DNA of 64,000 bases from Rhizobium leguminosarum (GTDB lineage Bacteria; Pseudomonadota; Alphaproteobacteria; Rhizobiales; Rhizobiaceae): positions 1,588,991-1,652,990 of the forward strand of contig NZ_MZMU01000003.1 of assembly GCF_004123835.1 (NCBI RefSeq), given 5' to 3'. A program made the translations under genes and the position numbers. Of this stretch, positions 41,194-50,900 are shown in pieces. Within the stretch, counting starts at the first letter, position 1. Every line of letters begins with the position of its first letter. The notes beneath the pieces were generated by a model. The model was not told the origin of the DNA. It did not search any database and saw nothing but the letters and a program-made list of their open reading frames with translations.

Positions 41194-42129
41194 ATGCCTG
41201 TTGAAAGTTGGTTTGTAGAAAAATGGCGAGACGGCGTAACACAGCGCCTCTCGTCGAACGGTGGCTATCTCGACGGCACGATGGTGGCTGGCGAAAACGT
41301 CGCCGGCACCGTTAAGTTCGCTGTCTCCGGCGGCGAAATCGTCATGTACAAGCTCTCCGGCGCCATCGAAGAAGTCCGCCCGCAGGGCATCAGCATCGAC
41401 GTCGTCAGCCTGCAAGCGTCCGATTACACGGCTGAAGCCACCATCCGCAACCAGGACGTGGCCCGCATGTCGGCGCCGTATCAGGCTGAGGTTGCTGACG
41501 CGATGGCGAAATCGGTGCGCAACAAGCGCGACGATCTCAAGCTCGACGCGCTCAACAGCTTCGCCACTGTCGGGGCCACCACGCTCACGGACGCGCCGAG
41601 CGCCGTGGTGACGATCGGCGACGGGTCCGCACGTATCGACCCGCTCGTCGCCTCTAATGCCGTTGCCCAGATGCGCGGCGCCGGTGGCGAGGAGGAATGC
41701 TACTGGGCAATCCCCTACATGTGGTTCGACCAGCTCGACTGGTACCAGGAGTTCAAGAACAAGGACTACCAGGGCGACAAGGATCTGCCGATGGCAAAGT
41801 CGTCGCTGGTTCGCCTGAAGACCTGGCGCTCGGTCCACATCATAGCGCTGCCCGATCGCTACTTCCGCTTCGGCACGGCCGCCTACGTGAAGGGCCAGGC
41901 CAACTGGGACGACACGAAGTATCTCGACACGTTCATGTGGAGCAAGAAGGCGGTCGGCTGCGAAACCTTCTGGTCGAAAGAGCAGATGAACATGCGCGAG
42001 TGGGTCGGCAAGGCCGGCACGCCGATCCTCTGCGACGTGGCGCTTTCGGGTGCTGCCGTCGGCCTGCTGCCGGAAGCGGTCAAGCGCATCCGCATGAAGG
42101 CGATCAAAGACATCATCCGCCCGGCCTGA
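41194..42129 (+). CDS. Major capsid protein
   Basis: A 311-aa protein directly after the scaffold gene. No membrane segment; mixed sheet/helix with EIVMYKLSGAIEEVRPQGIS, PSAVVTIGDGSARIDPLVAS, ECYWAIPYMWFDQLDWYQEF and SLVRLKTWRSVHIIALPDRY, typical of an HK97-fold coat protein of podophages. Strong GAGGG site 8 bases before the ATG and its own upstream gap with a regulatory motif fit high expression. The fold assignment is inferred from length, order and composition. Confidence 0.82.
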   Translation: MPVESWFVEKWRDGVTQRLSSNGGYLDGTMVAGENVAGTVKFAVSGGEIVMYKLSGAIEEVRPQGISIDVVSLQASDYTAEATIRNQDVARMSAPYQAEVADAMAKSVRNKRDDLKLDALNSFATVGATTLTDAPSAVVTIGDGSARIDPLVASNAVAQMRGAGGEEECYWAIPYMWFDQLDWYQEFKNKDYQGDKDLPMAKSSLVRLKTWRSVHIIALPDRYFRFGTAAYVKGQANWDDTKYLDTFMWSKKAVGCETFWSKEQMNMREWVGKAGTPILCDVALSGAAVGLLPEAVKRIRMKAIKDIIRPA

Positions 42130-42135
42130 TCGGCT

Positions 42136-42161
42136 CCCGCCTCGCCGCATGCGGCGGCGGG
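42136..42161 (+). terminator. GC-rich hairpin after the capsid gene
   Basis: CCCGCCTCGCCGC then AT then GCGGCGGCGGG forms a near-perfect stem right after the capsid stop. No T-run follows (GGCCTTCTCC), so it may stabilise the capsid mRNA 3' end or slow transcription and not end it fully. Confidence 0.55.
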
Positions 42162-42191
42162 GCCTTCTCCCTCCCATGAAAGGTTCGATAC

Positions 42192-42470
42192 ATGGCACAC
42201 CAGGTCAAGGATCTCCGCCGGCGCACCACGATCAGCCCGGTCGGCCAGCGGCAGATCATGTTCTTCGACTATGCGACTGTTCACACTGTCGCCGAAGTCA
42301 CCGCCGCCGGCTTCTTCAATGCCAGCCGCGACAACCTCACGGTCGGCAGCATCGTCGATGCGGTCTGCGACATCAACGGCGCCACGGCGCGCGTCGTTCT
42401 GCGCTTCGTCCTGGTTCCGTCGACCGGCGACGTCACGACGGCCGTCGACGGCGGTCTCGCAGCAACCTGA
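42192..42470 (+). CDS. Small structural protein, 92 aa
   Basis: The product (MAHQVKDLRRRTTISPVGQR, FFDYATVHTVAEVTAAGFFN, TARVVLRFVLVPSTGDVTTA) is beta-rich. It lies between two hairpins, after the capsid gene and before tail tubular A, as capsid decoration or head-completion proteins do. It shares a general look with the 97-aa protein at 58108 (short beta-rich, Thr/Val end). Not recognised by family. Confidence 0.55.
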   Translation: MAHQVKDLRRRTTISPVGQRQIMFFDYATVHTVAEVTAAGFFNASRDNLTVGSIVDAVCDINGATARVVLRFVLVPSTGDVTTAVDGGLAAT

Positions 42471-42485
42471 CGCTTAGCGACCATC

Positions 42486-42516
42486 ACCGCGGCCGGATCT
42501 CGGCCGCGGTTTCTTC
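42486..42516 (+). terminator. Rho-independent terminator
   Basis: ACCGCGGCCG (42486-42495), loop GATCT, then CGGCCGCGGT (42501-42510) followed by TTCTTC. A strong stem and short T-rich tail separate the capsid/decoration pair from the tail genes. Confidence 0.8.
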
Positions 42517-42531
42517 GTTTCGGGGCGGGCC

Positions 42532-43191
42532 ATGGCGATCGACAAAACGACCATCATCAACTGGGCACTGACGGAGATCGGCGCGGGACCGATGTTCTCG
42601 ACCGACGACGACAGCGATCTCGCGGCGCAGATCGAAAACGTCTGGCAGATGGCCTTCGATCAGTGCTTCGGCATGCACGACTGGACGTTCGCCCGGGTGA
42701 CGGTGAAGATGCTGCGCCTGGCCGAGACGCCGGAAAATGGCTGGGCCTACGGCTACATGCTGCCGGAACCGCGCATCGGCAATCCGCTCGCCTATCGGCG
42801 CGGCGCGCGGTACTCCGACCCGCTCATTCGCGATTTCACTCTGCAGGGCGGCATGTTCTTCACCTGCGAACCAGAGGCTTGGGCGGTCCACAAGACGCCT
42901 GTCAATCCGGACTATTGGGAGCCGTCTTTCCGCGCCGCCTTCGTGACGGCGCTTTCCGGCTGGCTGGCTGTGCCGGTCTGGTCCGATGAGGACATGCGCG
43001 ATCGCAAACTGGCGGAAGCTTTCGGCTCGCCCTCGATGCAGGGCAGCGGTGGCAAGTTCGGCCGGCTGATGGCGCAGGATAAAGGGTCGGCGCCGATCGG
43101 CGAGGAACCGCTGCTGCGCAACGATCCGCTGACCGACGTGCGCGGCCTCGGCGGCGGGCCGCTGTCCGGTCCCTGGCATGGGGGCCTCTAG
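42532..43191 (+). CDS. Tail tubular protein A-like (T7 gp11 type)
   Basis: A 219-aa protein. The opening MAIDKTTIINWALTEIGAGP, the helical ENVWQMAFDQCFGMHDWTFA and the later YMLPEPRIGNPLAYRRGARY resemble the adaptor (tail tubular A / gp4-like) proteins that ring the portal exit of podophages. It is followed at once by a long tail tubular B-like gene, matching the gp11-gp12 pair of T7. Confidence 0.82.
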   Translation: MAIDKTTIINWALTEIGAGPMFSTDDDSDLAAQIENVWQMAFDQCFGMHDWTFARVTVKMLRLAETPENGWAYGYMLPEPRIGNPLAYRRGARYSDPLIRDFTLQGGMFFTCEPEAWAVHKTPVNPDYWEPSFRAAFVTALSGWLAVPVWSDEDMRDRKLAEAFGSPSMQGSGGKFGRLMAQDKGSAPIGEEPLLRNDPLTDVRGLGGGPLSGPWHGGL

Positions 43192-45279
43192 ATGGCTGTC
43201 TTCAAGGGACCACTGAAAAGTTCCGCCAATGCCGGGCAGCTTTCCCGGGATCTCGCCGGCAAGGTCGGCATCAAGCAGTATTATAACGGCGCCCTGCAGA
43301 TGAAGGGTTTCGAGCCGATCCCGCAGGCAGGCTTCGATCTGCTGCCGGGTTCCGCCTATGTCGGCGCCGTTGCGGCCGCCACCTGCCGGAAGGGCGTGCT
43401 CAAAACGTCCGCCACGCGTTCCTATGTGCTGATCTTCACCGCCGGCAGCGTCGATATCTGGCGCAACGACCGCGTCAAGGTGGCGACGGTCGCCTTGCCG
43501 CTCGTGACGCTCGCCATGCTGCCGGATCTCGGCTTCTATGGCGAAGCAGACACGTTCGGGATTTTCCACCCGTTGCTGCCGGAGGGGCTTCGGCTGTTGC
43601 GCAACGCCTCCAACGATGCCGTCTGGACGCTCAGCGAGTGGCCATTTTCGACGATCCCAAATGTGGATCTGGGCGGAAGCTACACGAAAACGAACGACGT
43701 CTGGCAGTTGTTCGTCCGCTGGGCGGACGGCGTGACCCTGATGCAGATGACCTGCACGGTCGATGGCGTCACCACCGCGGCCGTCGCGCTAAGCGACCCG
43801 CCTGACACCGCCAGCGATGGCGACTGGATCGCTTTTGCCCAGGGGCTTGAAGATGCGATCGGCGATCTCGCCGGCTTTTCCTCTGGCGTCGACGTTGCCT
43901 TCAACGGCACGCTCGGAGCCCGCTACAAACAGTTCACCATAGCCTTCGGCGGCGCGCTCGCCGGCGCGGAGTATCAATTCAGCGCGGATGTGGTCAACAC
44001 CAGCGACGCCTCGGCGCTGGTCGGCCACCAGCAGATCGGTGAAACCGTCGGCGAGCCGCTGATCTCTGCAAGTAAAGGCGGCTTTGCCGGCCTCGATCTC
44101 TACCAGGACCGCGCCGTTTACTATGCGCCGAACGGCAAGCGGGCGGCGATCGCCTCCTCGGCCGTCGGCGAATATTTCGATCTCAACATCAAGAGCCAGG
44201 CCGACACTGGCGCGCGGCTAGATGCCTTGCGGTCTCAGACCTCCGAAACGATCCGGCACGTGCTCGACAACACGTATCTTGTTGTTCTGACCGACCAGGC
44301 CGAATGGTTTGCCAGCAACCGCACCGTCAGCCGCAACGAGCCCTTGAACTTCGTGCGGGCATCCGAGATTGGCTCGAAGGCGAATTGCAGGCCGATCGTG
44401 CTCGGCGGCCAAGTGTATTTCGTGTCGCCCGACGGCGGAATTCTCTACTCCATCGCCTATGACGCGGTCTCGACGACCTATGTGCCGAATTCGGAGAACG
44501 ATCTGAGCAAGGATCTCGTCTCGAGCATGAAGCGCATGGCGGTGCAGCGGAAGATTGGCTCGACGACTTCGAACCGGCTGTGGATCCTGCGCGATGATGG
44601 CCGCCTCGTCTGTATCGTCATCAACAAGACGCAGGAGATGAATGCCGCCTGCGAATGGCCGGTCCATGGCGGCGGCCTGGTCAAGGAGCTCGTCGTCGAC
44701 GGGCAGGAACAAGTCTGGATCACGGTCGACCGCGGCGGCGTCATTTCGGAAGAGATCCTCGAGGAGAGCGATCTGAACCTCTTCCAGCGCTCTGTCACCG
44801 GCGTGGCCGATCTCACAGGCCGGGTGGTCGGGCTGAACCTCCTGGAAGGCAAGACCGTATGGGCTGAAATATCGGGCGATATCCATGGCCCCTACACGGT
44901 CGACACCGGCGGCATCGATACCGACGCACCTTCGACGACCGTCAAGGTCGGTCTTTGGGCGCCGCCGATCTACGAGAGCATGCCCTACGTGAAGGTGTTG
45001 CCCGACGACAGCGTCGTGCGCCGGCCTGGCGCCGTCAAGGCCGCGAAGCTCTATGTCATGGACACGACGAGCCTCGCAGTCGGTGCCAATGGTCGGCCGC
45101 CGAAGGCGATCTCACTGAACCGCACCACAGACGATCTTACCCTGCCGGCTCAAGGGTATACCGGCCATGTCGACGTTCTCGGCCTGATCGGCGCGACGAT
45201 GGATCCGACGCTGACCATAAGCCAGCCGCGGCCGGGGCGGCTCCGGTTGCGCGATTACATACCGGGGGTGAAGCTCTAA
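43192..45279 (+). CDS. Tail tubular protein B-like (T7 gp12 type, nozzle)
   Basis: A 695-aa beta-rich protein. LSRDLAGKVGIKQYYNGALQ and MKGFEPIPQAGFDLLPGSAY match the start of gp12-type nozzle proteins, and a beta-propeller-like series of repeats follows (RSYVLIFTAGSVDIWRN, DQAEWFASNRTVSRNEPLNF, GGQVYFVSPDGGILYSIAYD). It forms the lower part of the short tail. Its start follows the stop of tubular A directly and it overlaps the next gene by one base (TAATG). Confidence 0.85.
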   Translation: MAVFKGPLKSSANAGQLSRDLAGKVGIKQYYNGALQMKGFEPIPQAGFDLLPGSAYVGAVAAATCRKGVLKTSATRSYVLIFTAGSVDIWRNDRVKVATVALPLVTLAMLPDLGFYGEADTFGIFHPLLPEGLRLLRNASNDAVWTLSEWPFSTIPNVDLGGSYTKTNDVWQLFVRWADGVTLMQMTCTVDGVTTAAVALSDPPDTASDGDWIAFAQGLEDAIGDLAGFSSGVDVAFNGTLGARYKQFTIAFGGALAGAEYQFSADVVNTSDASALVGHQQIGETVGEPLISASKGGFAGLDLYQDRAVYYAPNGKRAAIASSAVGEYFDLNIKSQADTGARLDALRSQTSETIRHVLDNTYLVVLTDQAEWFASNRTVSRNEPLNFVRASEIGSKANCRPIVLGGQVYFVSPDGGILYSIAYDAVSTTYVPNSENDLSKDLVSSMKRMAVQRKIGSTTSNRLWILRDDGRLVCIVINKTQEMNAACEWPVHGGGLVKELVVDGQEQVWITVDRGGVISEEILEESDLNLFQRSVTGVADLTGRVVGLNLLEGKTVWAEISGDIHGPYTVDTGGIDTDAPSTTVKVGLWAPPIYESMPYVKVLPDDSVVRRPGAVKAAKLYVMDTTSLAVGANGRPPKAISLNRTTDDLTLPAQGYTGHVDVLGLIGATMDPTLTISQPRPGRLRLRDYIPGVKL

Positions 45280-45851
45280 TGGAAACTGTGATTGGGTTGT
45301 TCGCGGGTGGGCTCGGCGGCGGTGCAGCTGCCGGCGCTGGCGCGGCGGCAACGGGTGCCGCAGCGGCGGGCGCCGCGGCAACCGGCGCAGCTGCCGCCGG
45401 CGGGATCTCTTTTGCAACGATCCTGCAGGGCGGTCTCGGGCTGCTTTCGGCGGTCACCGCGATCAATGGCGCCAATGCCCAGGCCGACAGCCTCGAGCTG
45501 CAGGCGCAGGACGCGGCCCGAGAGCAGCCGCTGGAAACGCTGCAGGGCATCGCCCGGCGGGCTTCGATCAAGCGCGATTACATGGATGCAGTGGGCAAGC
45601 AGGACGCCGCTTATGCGGCCTCGGGCACCGATCTGAGTTTCGGCACGCCGTCGGTTGCTCGGTCGGAAGCCTTCCGAGAGGCCGATCTCGCGCTCGAGAC
45701 CGACAACGGCACGCAACAGACGCGCCAGGCGCGACTGCAGGAGCGCGAAGCGAATTATCTGAAAATGTCCCGCAAGGCGCGCCAGGGCGGGATCTTCGAC
45801 GCGATCTCGACGATCGGTGGCACGGCTTTGAAAATCGCAGACAGGTACTGA
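45279..45851 (+). CDS. Internal virion protein, T7 gp14-like
   Basis: A 190-aa protein. The Gly/Ala-rich hydrophobic N-terminus (about residues 1-60, GGGAAAGAGAAATGAAAAG then ISFATILQGGLGLLSAVTAI) could insert into membrane. The helical rest has LELQAQDAAREQPLETLQGI and FGTPSVARSEAFREADLALE. T7 gp14 lines the outer-membrane part of the ejection channel and has the same size and position (after gp12, before two large core proteins). Function inferred from that order. Confidence 0.68.
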   Translation: METVIGLFAGGLGGGAAAGAGAAATGAAAAGAAATGAAAAGGISFATILQGGLGLLSAVTAINGANAQADSLELQAQDAAREQPLETLQGIARRASIKRDYMDAVGKQDAAYAASGTDLSFGTPSVARSEAFREADLALETDNGTQQTRQARLQEREANYLKMSRKARQGGIFDAISTIGGTALKIADRY

Positions 45852-45852
45852 T

Positions 45853-48648
45853 ATGGCGAACCGCAGGGCTGATCCCGTTTCCTACCGGCCGTTCCGCGCC
45901 AATCCGCTGCTCGCTGAGGGACTGCTCGGCGTTGCCCGCGACGACGGCAGCCTCGAGCGGAAGGTCGCCCAGGGCCTCGCCAACCTCGCCGACGATTTCG
46001 GCCAAAAGGCCGATCGCGAAGCGGCAGTAGCGGGCGAGCGGCAGGGTGCGATCGACGCGATGAGCGCCGGCCCGGGGGCGGCGACGGTGACAGGCGGGCA
46101 GGTAACCGGCGAGAGCAGCGACGGCGTGCGGGTGCGCGTTGCGCCGGCGCAGATCCGGACGATGCTGGCGGATGCCGCCGTCCGGCACGGCGAGGATCCC
46201 GATCTGCTGACGGAATTTGCCGGCATCGAAAGCGGCTTCAATCCGCTCGCGAAAAATCCGAACTCGAGCGCCGGCGGCCTGCTGCAGTTCACAGACGGCA
46301 CGGCACGGCAGTACGGCCTAGGCGACAAGTTCGATGGGAACCAATCGGCGGACGCTGGCGCTCGGCTGCTTAAGGACAACCGTGCGAGCCTGCGCAAGGC
46401 TCTCGGCCGCGAGCCGACCGGCGGCGAGCTCTATCTCGCACACCAGCAGGGCGCCGGCGGCGCGATCAAGCTCCTGACCAATCCGAACGCCAACGCGGCC
46501 GAGCTCGTCGGCGCCAAGGCTGTTGCCGGCAATGGCGGTTCGATCGGCATGACCGCTGCGCAGTTCGCCGGTCTCTGGACATCGAAGATCAAGAGCGGCG
46601 GCGGGAGCTATGCGCGGCTTCCGGCCGCGGCGGCCGATGGCCCTGTCTCAGTCACGCCTGTTCGGACGCCCGTGCAAGTGACGCCAGGCGCGCCTGGCGG
46701 CTTCCGCCCGCGCGCCGGCAACTCGATCTACGATCGCGCGTACAACGTCAAAGGCACGAATACCTACCTGCAGGAGCTCGAGCTCACGATGCTGCAGGAT
46801 CAGTCGTCGGTCTACGACGCCTATAAGGACGATCCGGTCCAGCTCGAAAAGGCGATGGGCGAGCTGCTGCAGGCGCATATGAGCGATCATGTGTTTCCGG
46901 AGATTGCGCCGGAATATCAGCTGGCCTTCCAGAAACAGGCCTTTGTGCGTGTGCAGCGGGCAAAGACCGAATTCGACGAGCGTAAGCGGGCGCAAGACAA
47001 GGTCGATTATCTCGGCCGCGTCGACACGCTCGAGGGGCAGAAGAGCCAGACGATCGCCGGCCTCGACCCGAACGACGAAAACGCGGCGACCGTGCTTTCA
47101 AACCTGCAGAGCTCGATCGACAATCATTACGACGCCGGCGTCGCGCGCGGCATCATCTCGCCGGCCGAGGCTGAAACCTACAAGAGCCGCAGCCGATCGG
47201 AAGGGGTGACCGGTTTCTACGTCGGCCAGGCGCAGAAGATGAAGGCCGACGACATCGCATCGATGCGCGCCGAAATGACGAAGGATTATGCCGCCGGCGA
47301 GCTCGAGGGGGTGACGGCCGATGACTGGGACCGGATCGACAAAGGGTTGGCATCGGCCGAAAGCGCCAGGCGCACGCAGGACGTCAAGGCCGATGCGGAT
47401 CTCGCCAAGCGCGGCGAGGACATCGCCAAGCGCGTTGCCCGAGGCCTGCCGGTTGACCCTTCGGAAATGAGCCGGTTTCAGATGGATGCCGGGACGGCGC
47501 CGAAAGGAAAAGAGATCGTCGCCTCTACATTGACGCGGCTGAAGCTCGCCGAAGCGGTCAGGACGCTGCCGATCGGCGAAGTGGAAAAGGCCCTGCCTAA
47601 GATCCTCGGCGAGGGCGCGACGCCCGAAGATTACGACTTCGCGAAAAAGACAGTGGCCGAGCAGCGCAAGGATCTGCAGACGGATCCGATCGGCGTCGCC
47701 GAGCGCTTCGGGATCCTGCCGGTCTCGCCTTCGTTGCCGCTCGACGGCGACGTGGATCCAGACACGGTTTCCGGCGCTTTCTCCGAGCGCATCAATCAGG
47801 CCCAGGCGGCGGCGCAGCATTTCGGCGTGTCGCCGAAATATTTCCGGCCGGGCGAAGCAGAGCAGGTCCAGGCGGCCGTTATCGCGGATCCGGACAAGGG
47901 ACTGTCGATCGCCGCCGGCCTGGTCGATGCCGCCGGCGCGAATGCCGATCGCGTGCTCGCCGAGCTCGGGCCGGCCGCGCCCGCCGTTTCGCTCTCCGGC
48001 GGCCTGGTCGCGGCCGGCGGCGATCCGAAGGCGGCGCGCGACCTGATCGCCGGCTATGGCAAAAGCCCCGATGGCAAGGATTATGCCGACATGCCGAATA
48101 CGAAGCGGCTGCCGATCGCGCAAACAGAAACCGGCAATGCGCTCGCCTTCACGCCTGGCGAGATCAACCGCGTCGACGCGGCCGCCGCGGCGATCGCGCG
48201 CAAGCGGCTCTATGATGCCGGCATCGATCCGAAGAAGGATGACGCAAAGGAAGTCTATCAGCGGGCCTACCAGGAAGCGGCCGGTGCCACGTTCGTCAAC
48301 AACGTCCAGTTCGGCGGCTTCGGCGATTACGATCGCGGCGCCTGGTACCGTGCGGTCAAGGTGGTCGTGCCGCCCTCGATCCGCGCCGACAAGTTCGTCG
48401 ACGTCGTCGGATCGCTGACGGATGCCGATATCGGCAGTGTCAAGGGCAAGAACGGCAAGACCTGGACGGCGGCCGATTACCAGAAAGGGATCCCTGTCGC
48501 AGTCAAGGGCGGCTATGCCTTCGCGCTCGGCGACCCTGCAGGGTCCTCGCCGATGTTCATTGCCGACGAGAACGGCAATCCGATCGTGATCGACGTCGCC
48601 GGCATGCGCGACAAGCTGCAGGCGCGTGTTCCGGAGGCCTGGCGATGA
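45853..48648 (+). CDS. Internal core protein with lytic transglycosylase domain
   Basis: A 931-aa virion protein. The SLT-type domain near residues 98-235 has IRTMLADAAVRHGEDPDLLT, the catalytic Glu in EFAGIESGFNPLA, GGLLQFTDGTARQYGLGDKF and LYLAHQQGAGGAIKLL. Such a domain, injected with the DNA, opens the peptidoglycan. The remaining 700 residues are helical (many AQxM/EAE-type segments), as in T7 gp15/gp16 core proteins. In T7 the transglycosylase is in gp16; here it is in the first of the three large core proteins. Confidence 0.85.
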   Translation: MANRRADPVSYRPFRANPLLAEGLLGVARDDGSLERKVAQGLANLADDFGQKADREAAVAGERQGAIDAMSAGPGAATVTGGQVTGESSDGVRVRVAPAQIRTMLADAAVRHGEDPDLLTEFAGIESGFNPLAKNPNSSAGGLLQFTDGTARQYGLGDKFDGNQSADAGARLLKDNRASLRKALGREPTGGELYLAHQQGAGGAIKLLTNPNANAAELVGAKAVAGNGGSIGMTAAQFAGLWTSKIKSGGGSYARLPAAAADGPVSVTPVRTPVQVTPGAPGGFRPRAGNSIYDRAYNVKGTNTYLQELELTMLQDQSSVYDAYKDDPVQLEKAMGELLQAHMSDHVFPEIAPEYQLAFQKQAFVRVQRAKTEFDERKRAQDKVDYLGRVDTLEGQKSQTIAGLDPNDENAATVLSNLQSSIDNHYDAGVARGIISPAEAETYKSRSRSEGVTGFYVGQAQKMKADDIASMRAEMTKDYAAGELEGVTADDWDRIDKGLASAESARRTQDVKADADLAKRGEDIAKRVARGLPVDPSEMSRFQMDAGTAPKGKEIVASTLTRLKLAEAVRTLPIGEVEKALPKILGEGATPEDYDFAKKTVAEQRKDLQTDPIGVAERFGILPVSPSLPLDGDVDPDTVSGAFSERINQAQAAAQHFGVSPKYFRPGEAEQVQAAVIADPDKGLSIAAGLVDAAGANADRVLAELGPAAPAVSLSGGLVAAGGDPKAARDLIAGYGKSPDGKDYADMPNTKRLPIAQTETGNALAFTPGEINRVDAAAAAIARKRLYDAGIDPKKDDAKEVYQRAYQEAAGATFVNNVQFGGFGDYDRGAWYRAVKVVVPPSIRADKFVDVVGSLTDADIGSVKGKNGKTWTAADYQKGIPVAVKGGYAFALGDPAGSSPMFIADENGNPIVIDVAGMRDKLQARVPEAWR

Positions 48649-50900
48649 ACCTGCCCGACCTGGCGCAATTACCGAAGAGCGTTTCCGATGGTCCGGAGAG
48701 TTGGGGTCAGGCCTTCGGCCGGCTGGCGACGGCGAGCGATGAAACACAGCGCGTGATCGAGAATGTCGTCGCCGACGATGCGGCGCGCTATGACGCCTAT
48801 GCCAACTACATCAAGGAAGTGCAGGATGCGACGGGCGTCAAGCTCGCCAATCCGCTCGACGTCGACCTGCGCCAGGGTGCGTTCGATGCCAAGCCCAATC
48901 CGCAGATCTCTGGCGGTACCGGGCTGGAATGGCGCGACCAAAAGATGCGTGACAGTCTCGACAAGTTCGAAGCCGATCGGGAGCGCTGGGCCGCGCAATA
49001 TCCGGCGCAGTCGAGTGTGATCCAGCTCGACGTCGAAGGACGCGTGCGCCGGCAGCAGCGGGCCGCAGAGGCCGAGCAGGCGCGGGCGGCGCAGTCTCCG
49101 GAGCTCGGCACCGTCGCACGCGTCTCGGCGCAGCTGCTGGGCGGCCTGAAGGGTACAGCACGCGATCCCTACCAATGGGCGATGGCGGTCACCGGTGCCG
49201 GCGGATCGGCGACGGGAACCGTGGTGGCGCGGATTGGCAAAACGATGCTGACGGAAGCGCTCATCAACGGCGGCCAGGAGCTCGTGCTGCAGGGCGCCAG
49301 CCAGGAGCGCAAAAAGGCGGCCGGCCTCGAATACGGCATGGATGATATGCTGAAGAATGCCGGCATCGCTGCGACCTTCGGCGCGCTCTTCGGGGGAACG
49401 ATCGAGGGTGGCGGCGCGATCGCGCGGGCCTACGGCCTCGGCGAGGAGAGTGCCGCCCGGGCGTCGCGGATCCTCGACGGCAATCCGCAGCGCGGCGACG
49501 TCGAGGCGATGGCGACCGATATCGGCATTACTTTGACCGAAGAGCAGAAATCGCAGATCAACCGATCTTTCGAAGAACGGTCGCTCGACGAACACATGCT
49601 GCCGGCGGACGCCACGCCCGACCAGGTGCGCGTCTTCGAAGCGGCGAAAAATTATGCCGAGGATCCCGACAGCTTTCCCCCGCCCGAGCTCGTCGAGCGC
49701 GCGATCGCGGACGGCCAGACTGAAACACCTTCGGTCACAGCTGACGAATTTCAGCGGATGGCAGACGGCGATCCGGACGCGATCGACGATCTGCAGGATA
49801 GGCTTTCATCGTCATCGGATACCGGCGCCCCTGTTGCGGCCGAAGCGCCACCGATCGCCAGCAGCGAACGGCTAGACGCAATTGCCCGCCAAAAGGTCGT
49901 CGTGGGAACGAAGCCGAGGGCGCCGCAGTCCCTCATGGATTTCCTGGCTGCCGAAGGCGGGATCCGTGAGGATGGCGGCGAGCTGGCTGCGCTTGACCTG
50001 TCCACGAAGTTCGTACCCGGGCGCGGCGCCCTCCTGCGATCGTCCGGTCGCAACCTGGACAATGCGAGAGAAGCTGCAGCACAGGCCGGCTACTTCAATC
50101 ACCTTTACGGCACGGCGGACGAAGCGAGCGCCCAAAGTACAGTTGCCGATCTGCTCGATCTACTCGACCAGGAGAACCGCGGAAGCAAAGCGTTCTCGAT
50201 GGACGATAGTGCCCGCGTCGAGCAAATGCAGGCATACGAGCAGCGGCTGAGTTCGAGGCGCGACTATCGTGAATTTCTGGGGAAACTTGAAAATGCGGTT
50301 CGCGAAGTCGCCCCCGAAACCGGCGTAGATGACGGCGTCCTTGCTCGAGCCACGGACCTGATGATAGAAGAAGATCTGACGCCGCTCCAGGCGTTCGATC
50401 GTGCGGTGCTCGAGGATGAAGCGAAGTTCGCGGATTACCTCGAAGAGAGCGGCGGAGGATATCGCGATGACCCAGAATACAGAGACATCCCCTTCTTCGA
50501 CGACACGCCCGCAGCAGCTCCTGCAGCGCGCAAAGCTGCTCGAGGAGAGAATGGCGACGGCCTCGCCGGCGGACGCGGCTCAGATGCAGCGGATATCGAC
50601 CAACCTCCGGACGCTGGCCCAGCTTCATCAGACTTCGTAGATCCGCTAGACGGCCAGCGGATCCGGCCGGAACGCGCGATCGAGCCGCTCGACGAGGCGG
50701 CGATGCGCGAGGCCGAGCAGCTCGCCGGCGATATCGTCGAGCCGCGCCTCGATGCCAACGGTAACCCCGAAACCCTTCTGGACTTCGTGCCGCTGCAAGA
50801 TAGCGACGGCAATATCCGCTTGGTCAGCACAGCGGAGGCGCTCGAGGCCGCCGATCAGGAAAATTGGTTCGCCGACGTTTTGGAGGCCTGCAAAGTATGA
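48645..50900 (+). CDS. Internal virion core protein, 751 aa
   Basis: ATGA-coupled to the transglycosylase gene. Helical N-terminal half with DDAARYDAYANYIKEVQDAT and a hydrophobic block (ALFGGTIEGGGAIARAYGLG). Residues about 415-600 form a recognisable but unassigned phage module: PRAPQSLMDFLAAEGGIRED, GGELAALDLSTKF, then AREAAAQAGYFNHLYG. The C-terminal part is acidic and Pro-rich, and its DNA also encodes a small out-of-frame gene (50467-50640). Probably part of the ejected core, by position. Confidence 0.7.
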   Translation: MNLPDLAQLPKSVSDGPESWGQAFGRLATASDETQRVIENVVADDAARYDAYANYIKEVQDATGVKLANPLDVDLRQGAFDAKPNPQISGGTGLEWRDQKMRDSLDKFEADRERWAAQYPAQSSVIQLDVEGRVRRQQRAAEAEQARAAQSPELGTVARVSAQLLGGLKGTARDPYQWAMAVTGAGGSATGTVVARIGKTMLTEALINGGQELVLQGASQERKKAAGLEYGMDDMLKNAGIAATFGALFGGTIEGGGAIARAYGLGEESAARASRILDGNPQRGDVEAMATDIGITLTEEQKSQINRSFEERSLDEHMLPADATPDQVRVFEAAKNYAEDPDSFPPPELVERAIADGQTETPSVTADEFQRMADGDPDAIDDLQDRLSSSSDTGAPVAAEAPPIASSERLDAIARQKVVVGTKPRAPQSLMDFLAAEGGIREDGGELAALDLSTKFVPGRGALLRSSGRNLDNAREAAAQAGYFNHLYGTADEASAQSTVADLLDLLDQENRGSKAFSMDDSARVEQMQAYEQRLSSRRDYREFLGKLENAVREVAPETGVDDGVLARATDLMIEEDLTPLQAFDRAVLEDEAKFADYLEESGGGYRDDPEYRDIPFFDDTPAAAPAARKAARGENGDGLAGGRGSDAADIDQPPDAGPASSDFVDPLDGQRIRPERAIEPLDEAAMREAEQLAGDIVEPRLDANGNPETLLDFVPLQDSDGNIRLVSTAEALEAADQENWFADVLEACKV
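50467..50640 (+). CDS. Small nested gene inside the core-protein gene
   Basis: A 57-aa open frame lying within the 751-aa gene in another frame. GCGGAGGATATCGC puts a GGAGG site 8 bases before the ATG. The product (MTQNTETSPSSTTRPQQLLQ, RAKLLEERMATASPADAAQM, QRISTNLRTLAQL) is a plausible coiled coil. In 50510-50630 this frame uses more G/C-ending codons than the enclosing frame. Function unknown; needs proof of translation. Confidence 0.4.
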   Translation: MTQNTETSPSSTTRPQQLLQRAKLLEERMATASPADAAQMQRISTNLRTLAQLHQTS

